Counted from the first letter of the stretch, positions 50,637 to 60,864 are shown. The stretch: DNA of 62,800 nucleotides from Methanobacteriota archaeon (GCA_018650165.1 JABIGM010000037.1:1-62800), one strand, 5' to 3'. Made by a program: numbers and translations. Notes: a model not told the origin generated them from the sequence alone.

Positions 50637-51236
50637 TCATACTCGTTTACCAGATAAACGGTCATCGGCACTTGTTAAGCGGTTTTCAGTAGTGGTCATT
50701 TCATCTCTGATTGATGTAAGATTAGCTTGGTCGAGTATTCTGGAAACCATATCTCGCTTTCGCATCAAATCAGAAATTCGGCGCTGCCTACCCCTTGGCT
50801 TGTTTGCATCGCCTCGCATATCCATTAGCCATTCTTCCAATAACGCCCCAGCCCATTCTGCAGCCCTTACCCTTGCAGCCAGCATTATTTCGTTTGAGCG
50901 GTGTCTAAACCGCACTAGCCCGTCAGGCATTCTTCGGGTTTGAATTGAACCAGGTTGCCAGTTTACAAGATTTATTACTAGAGATGATTCCTCAACAATC
51001 AGCCCTTCTTCCCATGACAAATCAGAAACTACAACCTTATCTGAAAGACGGATGAGGACTTGGACGATTTCATCTTCATCGGCCCATATTGAAAGGTCGG
51101 TTGGGGCCTCTCCAAACGCCCCCTCTATCCAAACGCGGACTTCGCGATTAGTGTCGTCCATAGCAGTGCCAAGCAGAGGTACCTCAAGAACTGCACGACA
51201 TGAGGTTGAAGTGTAATCGTGTCTCCGCCAGTACAT
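50637..51236 (-). CDS. Conserved hypothetical protein
   Basis: ORF with charged helical C-terminus, downstream start preferred to avoid overlap with the divergent S2P gene. Confidence 0.5.
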   Translation of the reverse strand: MYWRRHDYTSTSCRAVLEVPLLGTAMDDTNREVRVWIEGAFGEAPTDLSIWADEDEIVQVLIRLSDKVVVSDLSWEEGLIVEESSLVINLVNWQPGSIQTRRMPDGLVRFRHRSNEIMLAARVRAAEWAGALLEEWLMDMRGDANKPRGRQRRISDLMRKRDMVSRILDQANLTSIRDEMTTTENRLTSADDRLSGKRV

Positions 51237-52704
51237 GGGAAGCGGCTTTCTTGCTATTGAGGCAGATTGGACCCTCTTCCTGTTTCTAGCCATAGCATGG
51301 TATATTCTTCTCAGGTATTGGGAAAATAGTGGTAAATTAGACGAATGGAATGCATCCCGGGTATTATTTGGCCTCGTACTAATGCTACGGACACCAAAGG
51401 GCAAGAAGATATTAGACAAAATTTCGAAGCCAAGACGGTTTTGGAGAGCCTATGGTGAAGTTTCCCTTTGGGTTTGCTGGTTCGTAATGTTCTTTGTGGC
51501 GTTATCATTGATTGGAATTATCATTTCATCGTTTATGGTCGGTCTTAATCCAGACCCTCCGCCCCCTTCAGAGTTGGTTGCAATTCCGGGAATTAGCCCG
51601 ATGATTCCACTTGGATGGGGTGTGTTATCCCTAGTTATATGCCTGGTAATTCATGAATTTGGACATGGGATCCAAGCTAGAGCGCATGGTATGAGAATTC
51701 GTAACTTTGGCCTCCTGATGATTGGTCCAGTCCCAGCGGGAGCGTTTGCTGAACCGGAATATTCTGAAATCAGTAATTCTCCACGGAGGGAGCGCCAACG
51801 AATGTTTGCAGCCGGTCCAGCTACTAACTTATTTGCAGCCTTCTTTTTGATGATTGTATTGGGACAGGTTGCTGGTCAATTTGTGGCAGCAGATTCTGGA
51901 GTTCATTCAAGTCAAATCATCAAAGATTCTGCGGCAGACGAATCCGGATTACAAGCATGGGATACAATTATTGCAATAAATAATAGCGAAATTATTGATA
52001 CTGAAGATTTTGTGAAAGTTATGGATGACATTTCTGCAGGGCAAAATGTATCGATTGAAGTAATCAGGTTTGAAAGTGGAATCCAAGAGAACTTGACGGT
52101 GAAGATGACTGACAAGCATACCTACTTTTTAGAGTCTGGTTATGATAATGAAACTCTTGCTGCATTAGGTATTGAGAAAGGAGATGCCTTTCTCGGGGTT
52201 CAAAATCTAGATGATGGGACCGCGGGCGTTGACCGATTATCAGGCTGGGCTCATCCTGATTTTGAAGCAAGTCCTCTTGGATATTTAATCGGGTTCGTAG
52301 CAAATGTTGGAACTATCTTAATCACTCCATTTGAGAACCAAGGTGTAGCAATACATTCTGCGCAAGAAGATATGCTTGCTGCAGGAGATGGTTGGCTTGC
52401 TTCTTTGGTTGGATTAGATGGATTGCTATTTTTAGTCAATCTAATGTTCTGGCTAATTTGGGTAAATATTCTGCTTGGATTTACTAATTTATTCCCACTC
52501 GTTCCTTTTGATGGCGGACATTTGTTCCGAGATGTGGTTCATGGAACTATGTCTGGAATTCGAAAATTGGGAAAGAAAACAGGGCTGTATAATTTACATC
52601 CGCTTTGGGTTGAGCACGTGACTAGAAAGGCTTCTTCGATATCTTCTCTCATACTATTTTTTGCTCTTGGAGTAATTATCGTCGGCCCTTATATTATTGG
52701 ATAA
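51235..52704 (+). CDS. Site-2 protease-like M50 zinc metalloprotease with PDZ-like domain
   Basis: LVIHEFGHGIQAR (HExxH), FTNLFPLVPFDGGHLFRD (second motif), PDZ-like DSAADESGLQAWDTIIAINNSEI. Confidence 0.93.
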   Translation: MGSGFLAIEADWTLFLFLAIAWYILLRYWENSGKLDEWNASRVLFGLVLMLRTPKGKKILDKISKPRRFWRAYGEVSLWVCWFVMFFVALSLIGIIISSFMVGLNPDPPPPSELVAIPGISPMIPLGWGVLSLVICLVIHEFGHGIQARAHGMRIRNFGLLMIGPVPAGAFAEPEYSEISNSPRRERQRMFAAGPATNLFAAFFLMIVLGQVAGQFVAADSGVHSSQIIKDSAADESGLQAWDTIIAINNSEIIDTEDFVKVMDDISAGQNVSIEVIRFESGIQENLTVKMTDKHTYFLESGYDNETLAALGIEKGDAFLGVQNLDDGTAGVDRLSGWAHPDFEASPLGYLIGFVANVGTILITPFENQGVAIHSAQEDMLAAGDGWLASLVGLDGLLFLVNLMFWLIWVNILLGFTNLFPLVPFDGGHLFRDVVHGTMSGIRKLGKKTGLYNLHPLWVEHVTRKASSISSLILFFALGVIIVGPYIIG

Positions 52705-53317
52705 TATCTGTTATTCGCATTTGTGAGGACTCGTTTTCAGTTACATCTTCGCTAACGTCAATTTTGCTAATTCGTTTATCTAGTGATTCAAGTGTTTCAT
52801 TTGTAGATTTTCTACAGACCAAAGATACGAATAAGTGGAGTGGCATCCCCTGCTCCCAATCGAGAAATGGCTTACCATTTCGGGTAAGTGGTAAGGCTGG
52901 AATCCTTCGAGTTAGCATTCCTAGGCGCCCACTTAAGCGGCCAACATCGACACGGAATATTCGCCAGGAATCACCTCTGACTCCCTTGAGTCTGTATGCA
53001 TATAAAGGCATTAAATCACATCTCTTACCCTCATGAATCATCGCTAGATATTGATCCCATGTACGTCCAGAGAGGTACAGTTTCGGCTTTTTAGAAGACT
53101 TTACTTCAATTGGAAAACATAAATCCCCTCGAAGTGCCAACAAATCTCCACTTCCCTCCATCCCAGAACCTGCTGCCCTAACTACCAAAAATGGGCGTTC
53201 GAGAACTTGTTGTGCTCTTGCTTTAGCAATAGGGTCACAAGATCTAGTTACGGCATCCACTCCTTTAGGAACTCCAGCTAAAACAGCACGGAGTTCTCTT
53301 TCATATTGGCTTGACAC
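52694..53317 (-). CDS. hjc: Holliday junction resolvase-like (Hjc-type) nuclease
   Basis: YERELRAVLAG...VVRAAGSGMEGSGDLLALRGDLCFPIEVKSSKKPKLYLS matches the resolvase E...GSG..D..E.K pattern. Confidence 0.8.
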   Translation of the reverse strand: MSSQYERELRAVLAGVPKGVDAVTRSCDPIAKARAQQVLERPFLVVRAAGSGMEGSGDLLALRGDLCFPIEVKSSKKPKLYLSGRTWDQYLAMIHEGKRCDLMPLYAYRLKGVRGDSWRIFRVDVGRLSGRLGMLTRRIPALPLTRNGKPFLDWEQGMPLHLFVSLVCRKSTNETLESLDKRISKIDVSEDVTENESSQMRITDIIQ

Positions 53318-53399
53318 AATAGTGAATCGTTGTCAAGTGCTTTTGATGATATCGCTGATTACGCGTCAGGTTGAAGCGTGATTAGGCCTAGGGCGGCAT

Positions 53400-54116
53400 G
53401 TGCGCCGAATCGCAGTTAGGACCGCGGATTTCCGCCTATCTTTCCATTTAATGCGCGAATTGAAACGGCGCAAATGCAAATTTGTTATGCTTTCTTCTGA
53501 AGATACATGGGACGGTGTTTTACTCACATCGCCTGAAGAAGTAAAAGGAGGAGAAATTCCCGCTATGGAAGAGAATCTTGAGCTCGCTGTTGAAAGAGCG
53601 ATTCAAGCATCTCGTGGATTAGATACTGCGGTGCAACTAGTATTCGGGATTGACCCTGGACCTCGCCCTGGGCTTGCTTGGCTTGCCGATGGCGTAGTGG
53701 TTGGAAGTGCGCAACTAGAGGAAATAGAGAGTGTTACAGACCATGTCATTGCATTATCTTCAGCGGTTAGGCACAAGAAAATGAGCGTCAAAGTTGGAGA
53801 TGGCGCTCCACTGATTAGAGATCGAATAATCAATCAATTAGTACTGAGTGGTATTGAGACATTACAAGTTAGTGAATTTCGAACAAGTTCGGGCTCTCGC
53901 TCCAAAGCTCACATGCATGCAGCAACCCGTATCGCTTTGATGAGCGGTACAAAAATTTACCAAATTAGAAAACTCAACCCTACCGATGGAGATTTGAGAG
54001 AAATCCAACGACAATCTCGAATTCATAGTGAAGGTTACTTGACCATCTCAACCGAACTAGCAAGAATGGTGGCTTGTGGTGAAATTACAATGATTGAAGC
54101 GATTAAGAGAGCCTGA
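53400..54116 (+). CDS. RNase H/RuvC-like fold protein, conserved hypothetical
   Basis: FGIDPGPRPGLAWLADGVVVG strand-turn motif; SVKVGDGAPLIRDRIINQLV. Confidence 0.5.
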   Translation: MRRIAVRTADFRLSFHLMRELKRRKCKFVMLSSEDTWDGVLLTSPEEVKGGEIPAMEENLELAVERAIQASRGLDTAVQLVFGIDPGPRPGLAWLADGVVVGSAQLEEIESVTDHVIALSSAVRHKKMSVKVGDGAPLIRDRIINQLVLSGIETLQVSEFRTSSGSRSKAHMHAATRIALMSGTKIYQIRKLNPTDGDLREIQRQSRIHSEGYLTISTELARMVACGEITMIEAIKRA

Positions 54117-54951
54117 CCCTGTATCTGTCACGGCCCTTGGAGTACACTGTGATTATTCCGCTTGAAGAAACACAAATTGCAACGGAGTCAGCCAACTGGC
54201 TAATAGCACGGGCTGCGAGGTGTCTGCCTCCCTCCCCTGATTTTGGACTGATTCCTGAGGGGACTTGCACATATCGACCAGCATCACTTGCGATGCCTTT
54301 AGAGTTGAATAATATCGCTCCGTCCAACCAAGCAAATTCCGCAAGAGTTTCGTGATTATTAGATTCTAATACGCTCTTTTTAGAATCAGAGTGGCCTTTG
54401 AATGGATTCAAAACTAAAGCGGTTGTATATCGGCGTAGTTTGGGAACAGAACCTATTGCAAATAATGCACCAACGGCATGGCCTTCGCGCCCCCGCCCTC
54501 CAATTTGGCGTGCTAATTCCATTAATCGTGCAAGGATTTCAATATCGATATCATGCTCTTGTGCAATAATTGCAAGACGATTTGAAGTCAAATTATTTGT
54601 TTCAATAACAATGACTCCGTTCATAGGCTCCCCAAGGATTGCAAGAATCCGATCGTTCGATTTGAATTTGCCTTCTCCTAATCCTTGCAGAATAATGTCG
54701 TGAAGGCTATTGAGTACAGATAGTCCTTGGGCGGATAATGAATCTTCAAGAGTTTCGACTTCAATTCCAGTCCCTTTCAGGTTTTCAGATACTTTTGCAG
54801 AAGAAGTTAGGGCAACTACTCTCAATTTAGAGGGCAATACTTCTCTCACTTGTCGGACTATTCTAGAATTGTTGGATAGTATTACTGCGGCAGAAAATCC
54901 TGAACGCTCATTGTCAATAGCTGAAGCCACCAATTTTGGCAGATCGACCAT
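54103..54951 (-). CDS. dacZ: Diadenylate cyclase (DisA_N/DAC domain; archaeal DacZ)
   Basis: FAWLDGAILFNSKGIASDAGRYV (DGA) and SGEGGRHLAARAISQLADSVAICVSSSGIITVYSKG (RHxxA) DAC motifs. Confidence 0.9.
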   Translation of the reverse strand: MVDLPKLVASAIDNERSGFSAAVILSNNSRIVRQVREVLPSKLRVVALTSSAKVSENLKGTGIEVETLEDSLSAQGLSVLNSLHDIILQGLGEGKFKSNDRILAILGEPMNGVIVIETNNLTSNRLAIIAQEHDIDIEILARLMELARQIGGRGREGHAVGALFAIGSVPKLRRYTTALVLNPFKGHSDSKKSVLESNNHETLAEFAWLDGAILFNSKGIASDAGRYVQVPSGISPKSGEGGRHLAARAISQLADSVAICVSSSGIITVYSKGRDRYRVRLS

Positions 54952-54961
54952 ATGCCAAACC

Positions 54962-55588
54962 TCATTCCATTGTTGTATCAATTCCAGGGAGTTGATCTTC
55001 AGACTCCCTGTAAACTGTTCTCATATTGTTGATGAAATTCCTTTGCTTCACAATCATATTGTATTCTTTGATTCCAGGGTCTTCTTCTCCATCAAGAACT
55101 CCTAAAATACACTCAAGGGACAAACGTGCACCTTCACGGTGAGGGTATGCAAAGACGCCCATGGATAAAGGAGGTGCAATCACTGTTTTCACATCTTTCA
55201 TTTCTTTGATGGCCGCAAATAGATTTGCATATGTTTCAGGAAGGAGTTGTCTACGTGCTTCATCTTGATTTGGCCTACGACAATCTGGACTTACAACATG
55301 TATAATGTGCTTATACCGATTCTCTAAATTGTAAGGTTTGCTCAATACATTAGTTGTAACCGGACAAGGTGGAAGATTGAATTTCCTTTGCTCTACACTG
55401 ACTTCACGACAGAATTCTCGTAATTCTTCGCCAGCAGCATTGTGAATTTGTGCATCGAGGCCTTCGCGCCCCGAAAGGCGGTTATTCGCAGGGGTTACTA
55501 AGAGGTCGCCCTCTTGTAAATGGAGTTCCCCTCCTATCACCCGAAGTACACCCCATCGGCAGGTTCGCGCCATATACAATTCGACCAT
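54962..55588 (-). CDS. Macrodomain protein
   Basis: GDLLVTPANNRLSGREGLDAQIHNAAGEEL, HIIHVVSPDCR, VIAPPLSMGVFAYPHREGARL. Confidence 0.85.
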   Translation of the reverse strand: MVELYMARTCRWGVLRVIGGELHLQEGDLLVTPANNRLSGREGLDAQIHNAAGEELREFCREVSVEQRKFNLPPCPVTTNVLSKPYNLENRYKHIIHVVSPDCRRPNQDEARRQLLPETYANLFAAIKEMKDVKTVIAPPLSMGVFAYPHREGARLSLECILGVLDGEEDPGIKEYNMIVKQRNFINNMRTVYRESEDQLPGIDTTME

Positions 55589-55707
55589 GGTTTGGACGAG
55601 GGGGGGCCGACCTTCATATACACATTGACGAAAACAGCAAAATTCGCTTTTTTCCCCGAGGTCAGTCAAGCGAAGTGACTTAGTGTAATAATCCCGCCCA
55701 ATGTACT

Positions 55708-58700
55708 ATGTCCTCTGCTCGACAAGCGCTATTTTTAGTTGCGCTATTCTTGCTAGGGGGGATTCAAATTCCAAATAATCAAGTCAAATTAGATTTAGTT
55801 GCTGGGCCTTCATTTGAAGGTTTTAGTACACCAAATGATGTTTGGAACGAATCTCCGTTTCGTACAACAGCAGTCCCTGGTGGGTTCAATATCTCAACAG
55901 CACTTGATTACAGTGATGTCGTTGTTCTAATTAATAATCAATCTGAAGCAAGCCGAACGATTGGCTGGGCGTTTGTATCCGCCAGGAATATTTCCACAGA
56001 CAGAATTTTTGTGTTCGATAATGAGTCCACACCTACTGCTGAAACAATTAACAGAGACCAGTTCAATACTTATTTCCTTGAGCCTTTCAGAACAATGCTA
56101 TCTTCTTACAATGGTACCGATATTAATTATCTTGTAACTACTAAAGGTGTACCTCTAAGAATAAATGGAGGTAACGACAAGGCTGCTTTCGATCAAGAAA
56201 TTGCTCTAACAGGAGGTACTTTTGATGCTGATATTGGTTCTAACTGGTGGAGCAATCATGGCTATGGCCCTTTGGCTGGTAAGGCAATGAAAGAATTCAC
56301 ACGTGACGAATATGGATTTTTCCTAGTTACTAGACTGACTGGATACACTGTAGATACCGCGCTTGAACTTATTGAAAAGGCGAACAATTCCTATGGTTCA
56401 AGGGGCACTCATGTTCTTGATTTGGCAACAAACAGAAATGGTTCAGGGTACAAGTTCTGGAATGATGATTTATATGTTGCAAACAGCACACTAAATGGTA
56501 CCATGGGCCTCCCCGTCGTTTTTAATGAAGAGACTGAATTCATTACCAATATCAGCAATGTAATTGGATATGCATCATGGGGTAGCAATGATGGAAATTG
56601 GAATAAAAACTATCTCGCTAATGGCGGATTTGATACCACGGATGCTTCTTGGTCTAGTGGTTCTCGCTATTGGAATGCTTCATCGCCTAATGTTTCGAAT
56701 GGTGATGAATTTCATTGGGAGTTTCAAACTGGTACTAAGCAAGGCGGAGCAGGTTCTGTAGAAGCTCAAATTTCCACGGAATGTATCCAAGAATCTGGCG
56801 ATATGCTTCCGGGAGTGTATGCAGAATATTTTGATAATGAGGGGCTTAGTTTCAATTCAGCAACAATGCCTGATTTGATAGATAGAACTCCAGACCACAT
56901 TCGTATTGATTCTAGTATTGCATATTCTTCATCAAATAATCCCTACCCGGGGTTAGACGACCGATTCAAACACAACTGGGGTGCAAGATTTAGTGGGCTT
57001 ATCGAAATCCCAGAAACTGGAAACTGGACTTTGTTTATCAATTCTGATGATGGCTCCGAACTTTGGATTGATGGAGAAAGCGCAGTACAAAACCACGGGA
57101 TGCATGGAATGAGAGAAAACTCCACTACCCTCAATCTGTCAGCAGGGTTTCATGATTTCAGAATCGAGTTTTTCCAAGGCGGGGGCCCTCACGGTTTGTT
57201 ATTTTCTTGGCAAGGGCCTAATGTGAGCAAAGCACATATTCCATCTTCGGCCTTTTTCGTTGCAGGTGATTATATCCCCCAATCAGAGAGTCTAATTCAT
57301 CACTGGAATTTCGAAGAAGGTTCCGGGAATCAAACTAGTGATGAAGTTTCTAATGATTCTAATTTCACTTTGTATGGAATGAATTCAAGCAATTGGAAAA
57401 ATTGTGTTGATGGGGATTGCTTGTGGTATGACGGTTCTAATGACTATTCTAAGGTTGATGTTGATGATTGGCTAGGAAATTTCACCGTGAGTCAATGGGT
57501 TTGGGCTAATTACTCAAACCAAACAACCTATGCTTCCACGTTTGCAATAGATGATGTTGCAGCCTCTTCACAATCATTCCAGCACATGATTTCGAATAGT
57601 AAATGGAATTTACATAATAATCAAACGAATGTATTTGGAGACGTTGTTGCACAACATTGGTCCCATTTGGTTACAGTATTCGAGGACGGAGAAGCAAGGC
57701 AATATCTTGATGGAGTATTGGTAAATTCTAATACTTACTCAAATGGTTCGATGAACAATTTTGACCTATACAAATTAGGAGTTAATAGAGCCGGAAATTC
57801 ATACTTCGAAGGAATGATTGACAATCTCATGATCTGGGATACTGCACTAAGTAACGGCTCTGTAACTGCATTGAATAGAGATATTGTGACTAATTGTTCA
57901 GCGTATTCTGGCAATGGTCAAGGTGTTGCTTATCTCGAAACAGTTCACGATATTCCAACCAATTTTACAAATCACGCATGGGTCATTTATGGCTATGGTA
58001 AGAGAACTGGAGATGTATATGGAGAATACAATATTGAAGTTGATTCTTTGGATGCGAATGGTTCATTGCTAAACACTAACCAATCCTCTAATCAGGCTTT
58101 TACAACTTCTTGGAATTCCAGAACGATGAGATTTAGGCCGCATCAGGATGCAACTTCGTTTCGAATAAAAATTTCATTAGATATTGTTCCCACTTCAACC
58201 GATGGTTCACTATTTGTTGATTCGACGGTACTACGTGTAATCAGGCCCCATATGGAGTGGGTAAATGGGTCGATTGTTGAAACTGCAGTAAGCACAGGTG
58301 CTCGTTCATTCAATTGGGGCACTTCATACGGCCAATCCCTTGTTGCCGATATTCTTGAGGACGGTGCTAGTGGAATCAAAGGTTATGTCTACGAGCCGTA
58401 CCTCACAGCTGTGGCTTCGCCTAGTGTCCTTCTTTCTTCATACTCTAGTGGATATAATTTGGCCGAATCTTATGCAGCAGCGAATACAATGACTAGTTGG
58501 ATGGGAGTTGTAGTTGGTGACCCAAAGATGAGTCCATATGCAGATATTGTACATGATGTGGAAATCATTGATGTTCAAATTGTTGAAAACGTTTCAATAA
58601 ATCAAACCTTTGAGATAAAAATTGCAATCCAAAATCTAGGTCCAGGCGAAGGACAAGGTACATTGAAAGTATTGGATAAATTAGGAAGTATTGTACTTGC

Positions 58701-60828
58701 TAACCATTCGATGGTTATACCAAACGGTTCGATGAATGGTAGCCGGCAAATTTTGACTTTGCAAGTAAATACATCACGTGCAGGATGGAATAATCTAGTG
58801 ATTAAATGGGATGCCACATCGCCTTTACATCCTGAACGGAATATCGAAAATAATCAATTTGATTTCGTACTCTGGGTGAATACTGCACCTGTAATCGAAG
58901 ATGTTTATTGTGATTCTAGCCAATATAGCAGAGGTGATAGATTCGTATGTAGCGTACAATCTGTCGATGATAGTTTTGTTGAGTCCGTTGATATAGCGTG
59001 GCGAATAACTTCAGGCAATAATAGTACAGAGTGGGTCTGGCTGAATACAAGTAGCCAGGGAGGTTATATTTGGTGGGCTTCGATTGATTTACCGTCGGAC
59101 ATCCCGCTGGGGATGTTAGATTTGACTGTCATCTCTAGAGATGAGGCAAATCTAAGTTCAACTGCAAGTTCTATGGCGATTGCACAAATTACAGATGCCC
59201 CCGCGTTTTGGTTTGGAATTCATATTTCAGGAGTTGATGACACAGAATGGGGTGGTGCGTCAGTACTCACTTCTAACCCTTCAATTGGCGTAAAACGTGG
59301 ACATGTTTTAACTTTGAAATCTTGTGTACTCGACCCTGATCATAACCCTGTAAATCAAACCCCGCAATTCATCTCAAGCCGTGGCCAAATAGATGGCCTG
59401 TCACATCGCTCAGGTAGCAGTTCTGACCACCATTGTTACATTGCATCATTTACAATTCCCTCAGCCACGACTCTAGACCCATTCACACTCGAACTTAGAA
59501 CCGATTCTGGAGATTTCCTCACTCGCAGAACCGTTCAGGTAGCCGATCAAGCACCGATTATTAATTTGACACTGATTAATAGTGAAGGGGATTATGCTGA
59601 AAATATACTTGCAGGCGGTGATGAATCACTGAAGGTCACAATTACAGATGTCGATGACCCCGTTGAGGGAGTATATGGTGATATTACAATCAAATGGCCT
59701 GGCCAAAGTGCGTATACATTCCCTCTAAGTTTTGAGTCTGGAGTTGCCGTTATCCCACTATTAACATCTGAAAGTTTAGAGAGCGATAATTTGGTGATTG
59801 ATGTCACTGTTACAGGGGCAAATGGTGCTAGTAATACATCGCACCTCGAAACTCCTATCCTGCTAAGCCCCCCATCAATTCTTTCGATAACTTTGTGCCA
59901 AGAAGGTGCCGAGGTTGAACAATTGATGTTTGGTCAATCCGCAGATGCCGTTGTACGAATTTATTCTTCTCGGCCGTTATCTAGCGTTACTGCAAATATT
60001 GAGCAGCATGGGTGGGTTGTGTCCGCACCATCGCAATCTGCGACTTCTTGTGGAATCGATATTGCAGGGCAAAGTGATGCTATTCATTTCCGGATACAAC
60101 TAGATTCGTCCTTTGTCCCAGGCGAAGGTGCACTAGGAATCAGAGTTGTTGATATAGATGAAATCGGGTCGGTTTCTTACCTTCATTTCGAGTTTATGCA
60201 TTCACCTCCTGTGATTGAAGTAACTCATGCCGCTAATATTTCACATGCGTCTCTTCTAGAAATATTAGTTGAGATGGAAGATGCAGATGGTATTGATGCT
60301 ACATGCTCTGTTGCTTATTCTAAGAATGGCACAGAGATGTTCTCTCGGCCCGATAGTATTGTTGCCGATTTTGATGGCTCAGGAATTTGGACTAGTTCTT
60401 GGCTAGTGCCAGCGGAAATTAATGACAATATTTCACTTGAGATTTCATGTGTTGATTGGAGTGGGAATATGGTGAATTATTCATCGGATATTATCATTGA
60501 ACAGAAATCTGAATGTGAAGCTGAGTGCGAGAGTATCGGAACTGATAGTAAAGAGGTTACTGGGTCGTATAATACTGTACTTATCGGCGGCGTAATTTCA
60601 CTACTTCTTGTTTCGATATTAGTTACCTTGCGCGTGCGCGCGCGAGGCAGTACTAACGAAAATGCCGAAACTTGGCACTTAGATCAAGCCATTCCAGAAA
60701 CCGATAGTAGAATCCCAGAGGGTTGGACTCTAGAGGAATTTTTGAATTGGCTCGATGGTCCAATTCCTGATGAATGGGAAGAAGCCCAATGGGAACAATA
60801 TCGCAATAGTCTAGAAGATCTACGATAA
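55708..60828 (+). CDS. Giant surface protein: TIGR03790-like region, PA14, LamG-like, CARDB-like domains, TM and cytoplasmic tail
   Basis: STALDYSDVVVLINNQSEASRTIGWAFVSARNI...YLVTTKGVPLRI; PA14 LPGVYAEYFDNEGL...NWTLFINSDDGSELWIDG; LamG-like HHWNFEEGSGNQTSDEVSN...; TM VLIGGVISLLLVSILVTLRV; tail IPEGWTLEEFLNWL. Confidence 0.85.
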   Translation: MSSARQALFLVALFLLGGIQIPNNQVKLDLVAGPSFEGFSTPNDVWNESPFRTTAVPGGFNISTALDYSDVVVLINNQSEASRTIGWAFVSARNISTDRIFVFDNESTPTAETINRDQFNTYFLEPFRTMLSSYNGTDINYLVTTKGVPLRINGGNDKAAFDQEIALTGGTFDADIGSNWWSNHGYGPLAGKAMKEFTRDEYGFFLVTRLTGYTVDTALELIEKANNSYGSRGTHVLDLATNRNGSGYKFWNDDLYVANSTLNGTMGLPVVFNEETEFITNISNVIGYASWGSNDGNWNKNYLANGGFDTTDASWSSGSRYWNASSPNVSNGDEFHWEFQTGTKQGGAGSVEAQISTECIQESGDMLPGVYAEYFDNEGLSFNSATMPDLIDRTPDHIRIDSSIAYSSSNNPYPGLDDRFKHNWGARFSGLIEIPETGNWTLFINSDDGSELWIDGESAVQNHGMHGMRENSTTLNLSAGFHDFRIEFFQGGGPHGLLFSWQGPNVSKAHIPSSAFFVAGDYIPQSESLIHHWNFEEGSGNQTSDEVSNDSNFTLYGMNSSNWKNCVDGDCLWYDGSNDYSKVDVDDWLGNFTVSQWVWANYSNQTTYASTFAIDDVAASSQSFQHMISNSKWNLHNNQTNVFGDVVAQHWSHLVTVFEDGEARQYLDGVLVNSNTYSNGSMNNFDLYKLGVNRAGNSYFEGMIDNLMIWDTALSNGSVTALNRDIVTNCSAYSGNGQGVAYLETVHDIPTNFTNHAWVIYGYGKRTGDVYGEYNIEVDSLDANGSLLNTNQSSNQAFTTSWNSRTMRFRPHQDATSFRIKISLDIVPTSTDGSLFVDSTVLRVIRPHMEWVNGSIVETAVSTGARSFNWGTSYGQSLVADILEDGASGIKGYVYEPYLTAVASPSVLLSSYSSGYNLAESYAAANTMTSWMGVVVGDPKMSPYADIVHDVEIIDVQIVENVSINQTFEIKIAIQNLGPGEGQGTLKVLDKLGSIVLANHSMVIPNGSMNGSRQILTLQVNTSRAGWNNLVIKWDATSPLHPERNIENNQFDFVLWVNTAPVIEDVYCDSSQYSRGDRFVCSVQSVDDSFVESVDIAWRITSGNNSTEWVWLNTSSQGGYIWWASIDLPSDIPLGMLDLTVISRDEANLSSTASSMAIAQITDAPAFWFGIHISGVDDTEWGGASVLTSNPSIGVKRGHVLTLKSCVLDPDHNPVNQTPQFISSRGQIDGLSHRSGSSSDHHCYIASFTIPSATTLDPFTLELRTDSGDFLTRRTVQVADQAPIINLTLINSEGDYAENILAGGDESLKVTITDVDDPVEGVYGDITIKWPGQSAYTFPLSFESGVAVIPLLTSESLESDNLVIDVTVTGANGASNTSHLETPILLSPPSILSITLCQEGAEVEQLMFGQSADAVVRIYSSRPLSSVTANIEQHGWVVSAPSQSATSCGIDIAGQSDAIHFRIQLDSSFVPGEGALGIRVVDIDEIGSVSYLHFEFMHSPPVIEVTHAANISHASLLEILVEMEDADGIDATCSVAYSKNGTEMFSRPDSIVADFDGSGIWTSSWLVPAEINDNISLEISCVDWSGNMVNYSSDIIIEQKSECEAECESIGTDSKEVTGSYNTVLIGGVISLLLVSILVTLRVRARGSTNENAETWHLDQAIPETDSRIPEGWTLEEFLNWLDGPIPDEWEEAQWEQYRNSLEDLR

Positions 60829-60864
60829 CACAGACTTCATCATGTTTGGTCGACTGGGTGAAGC

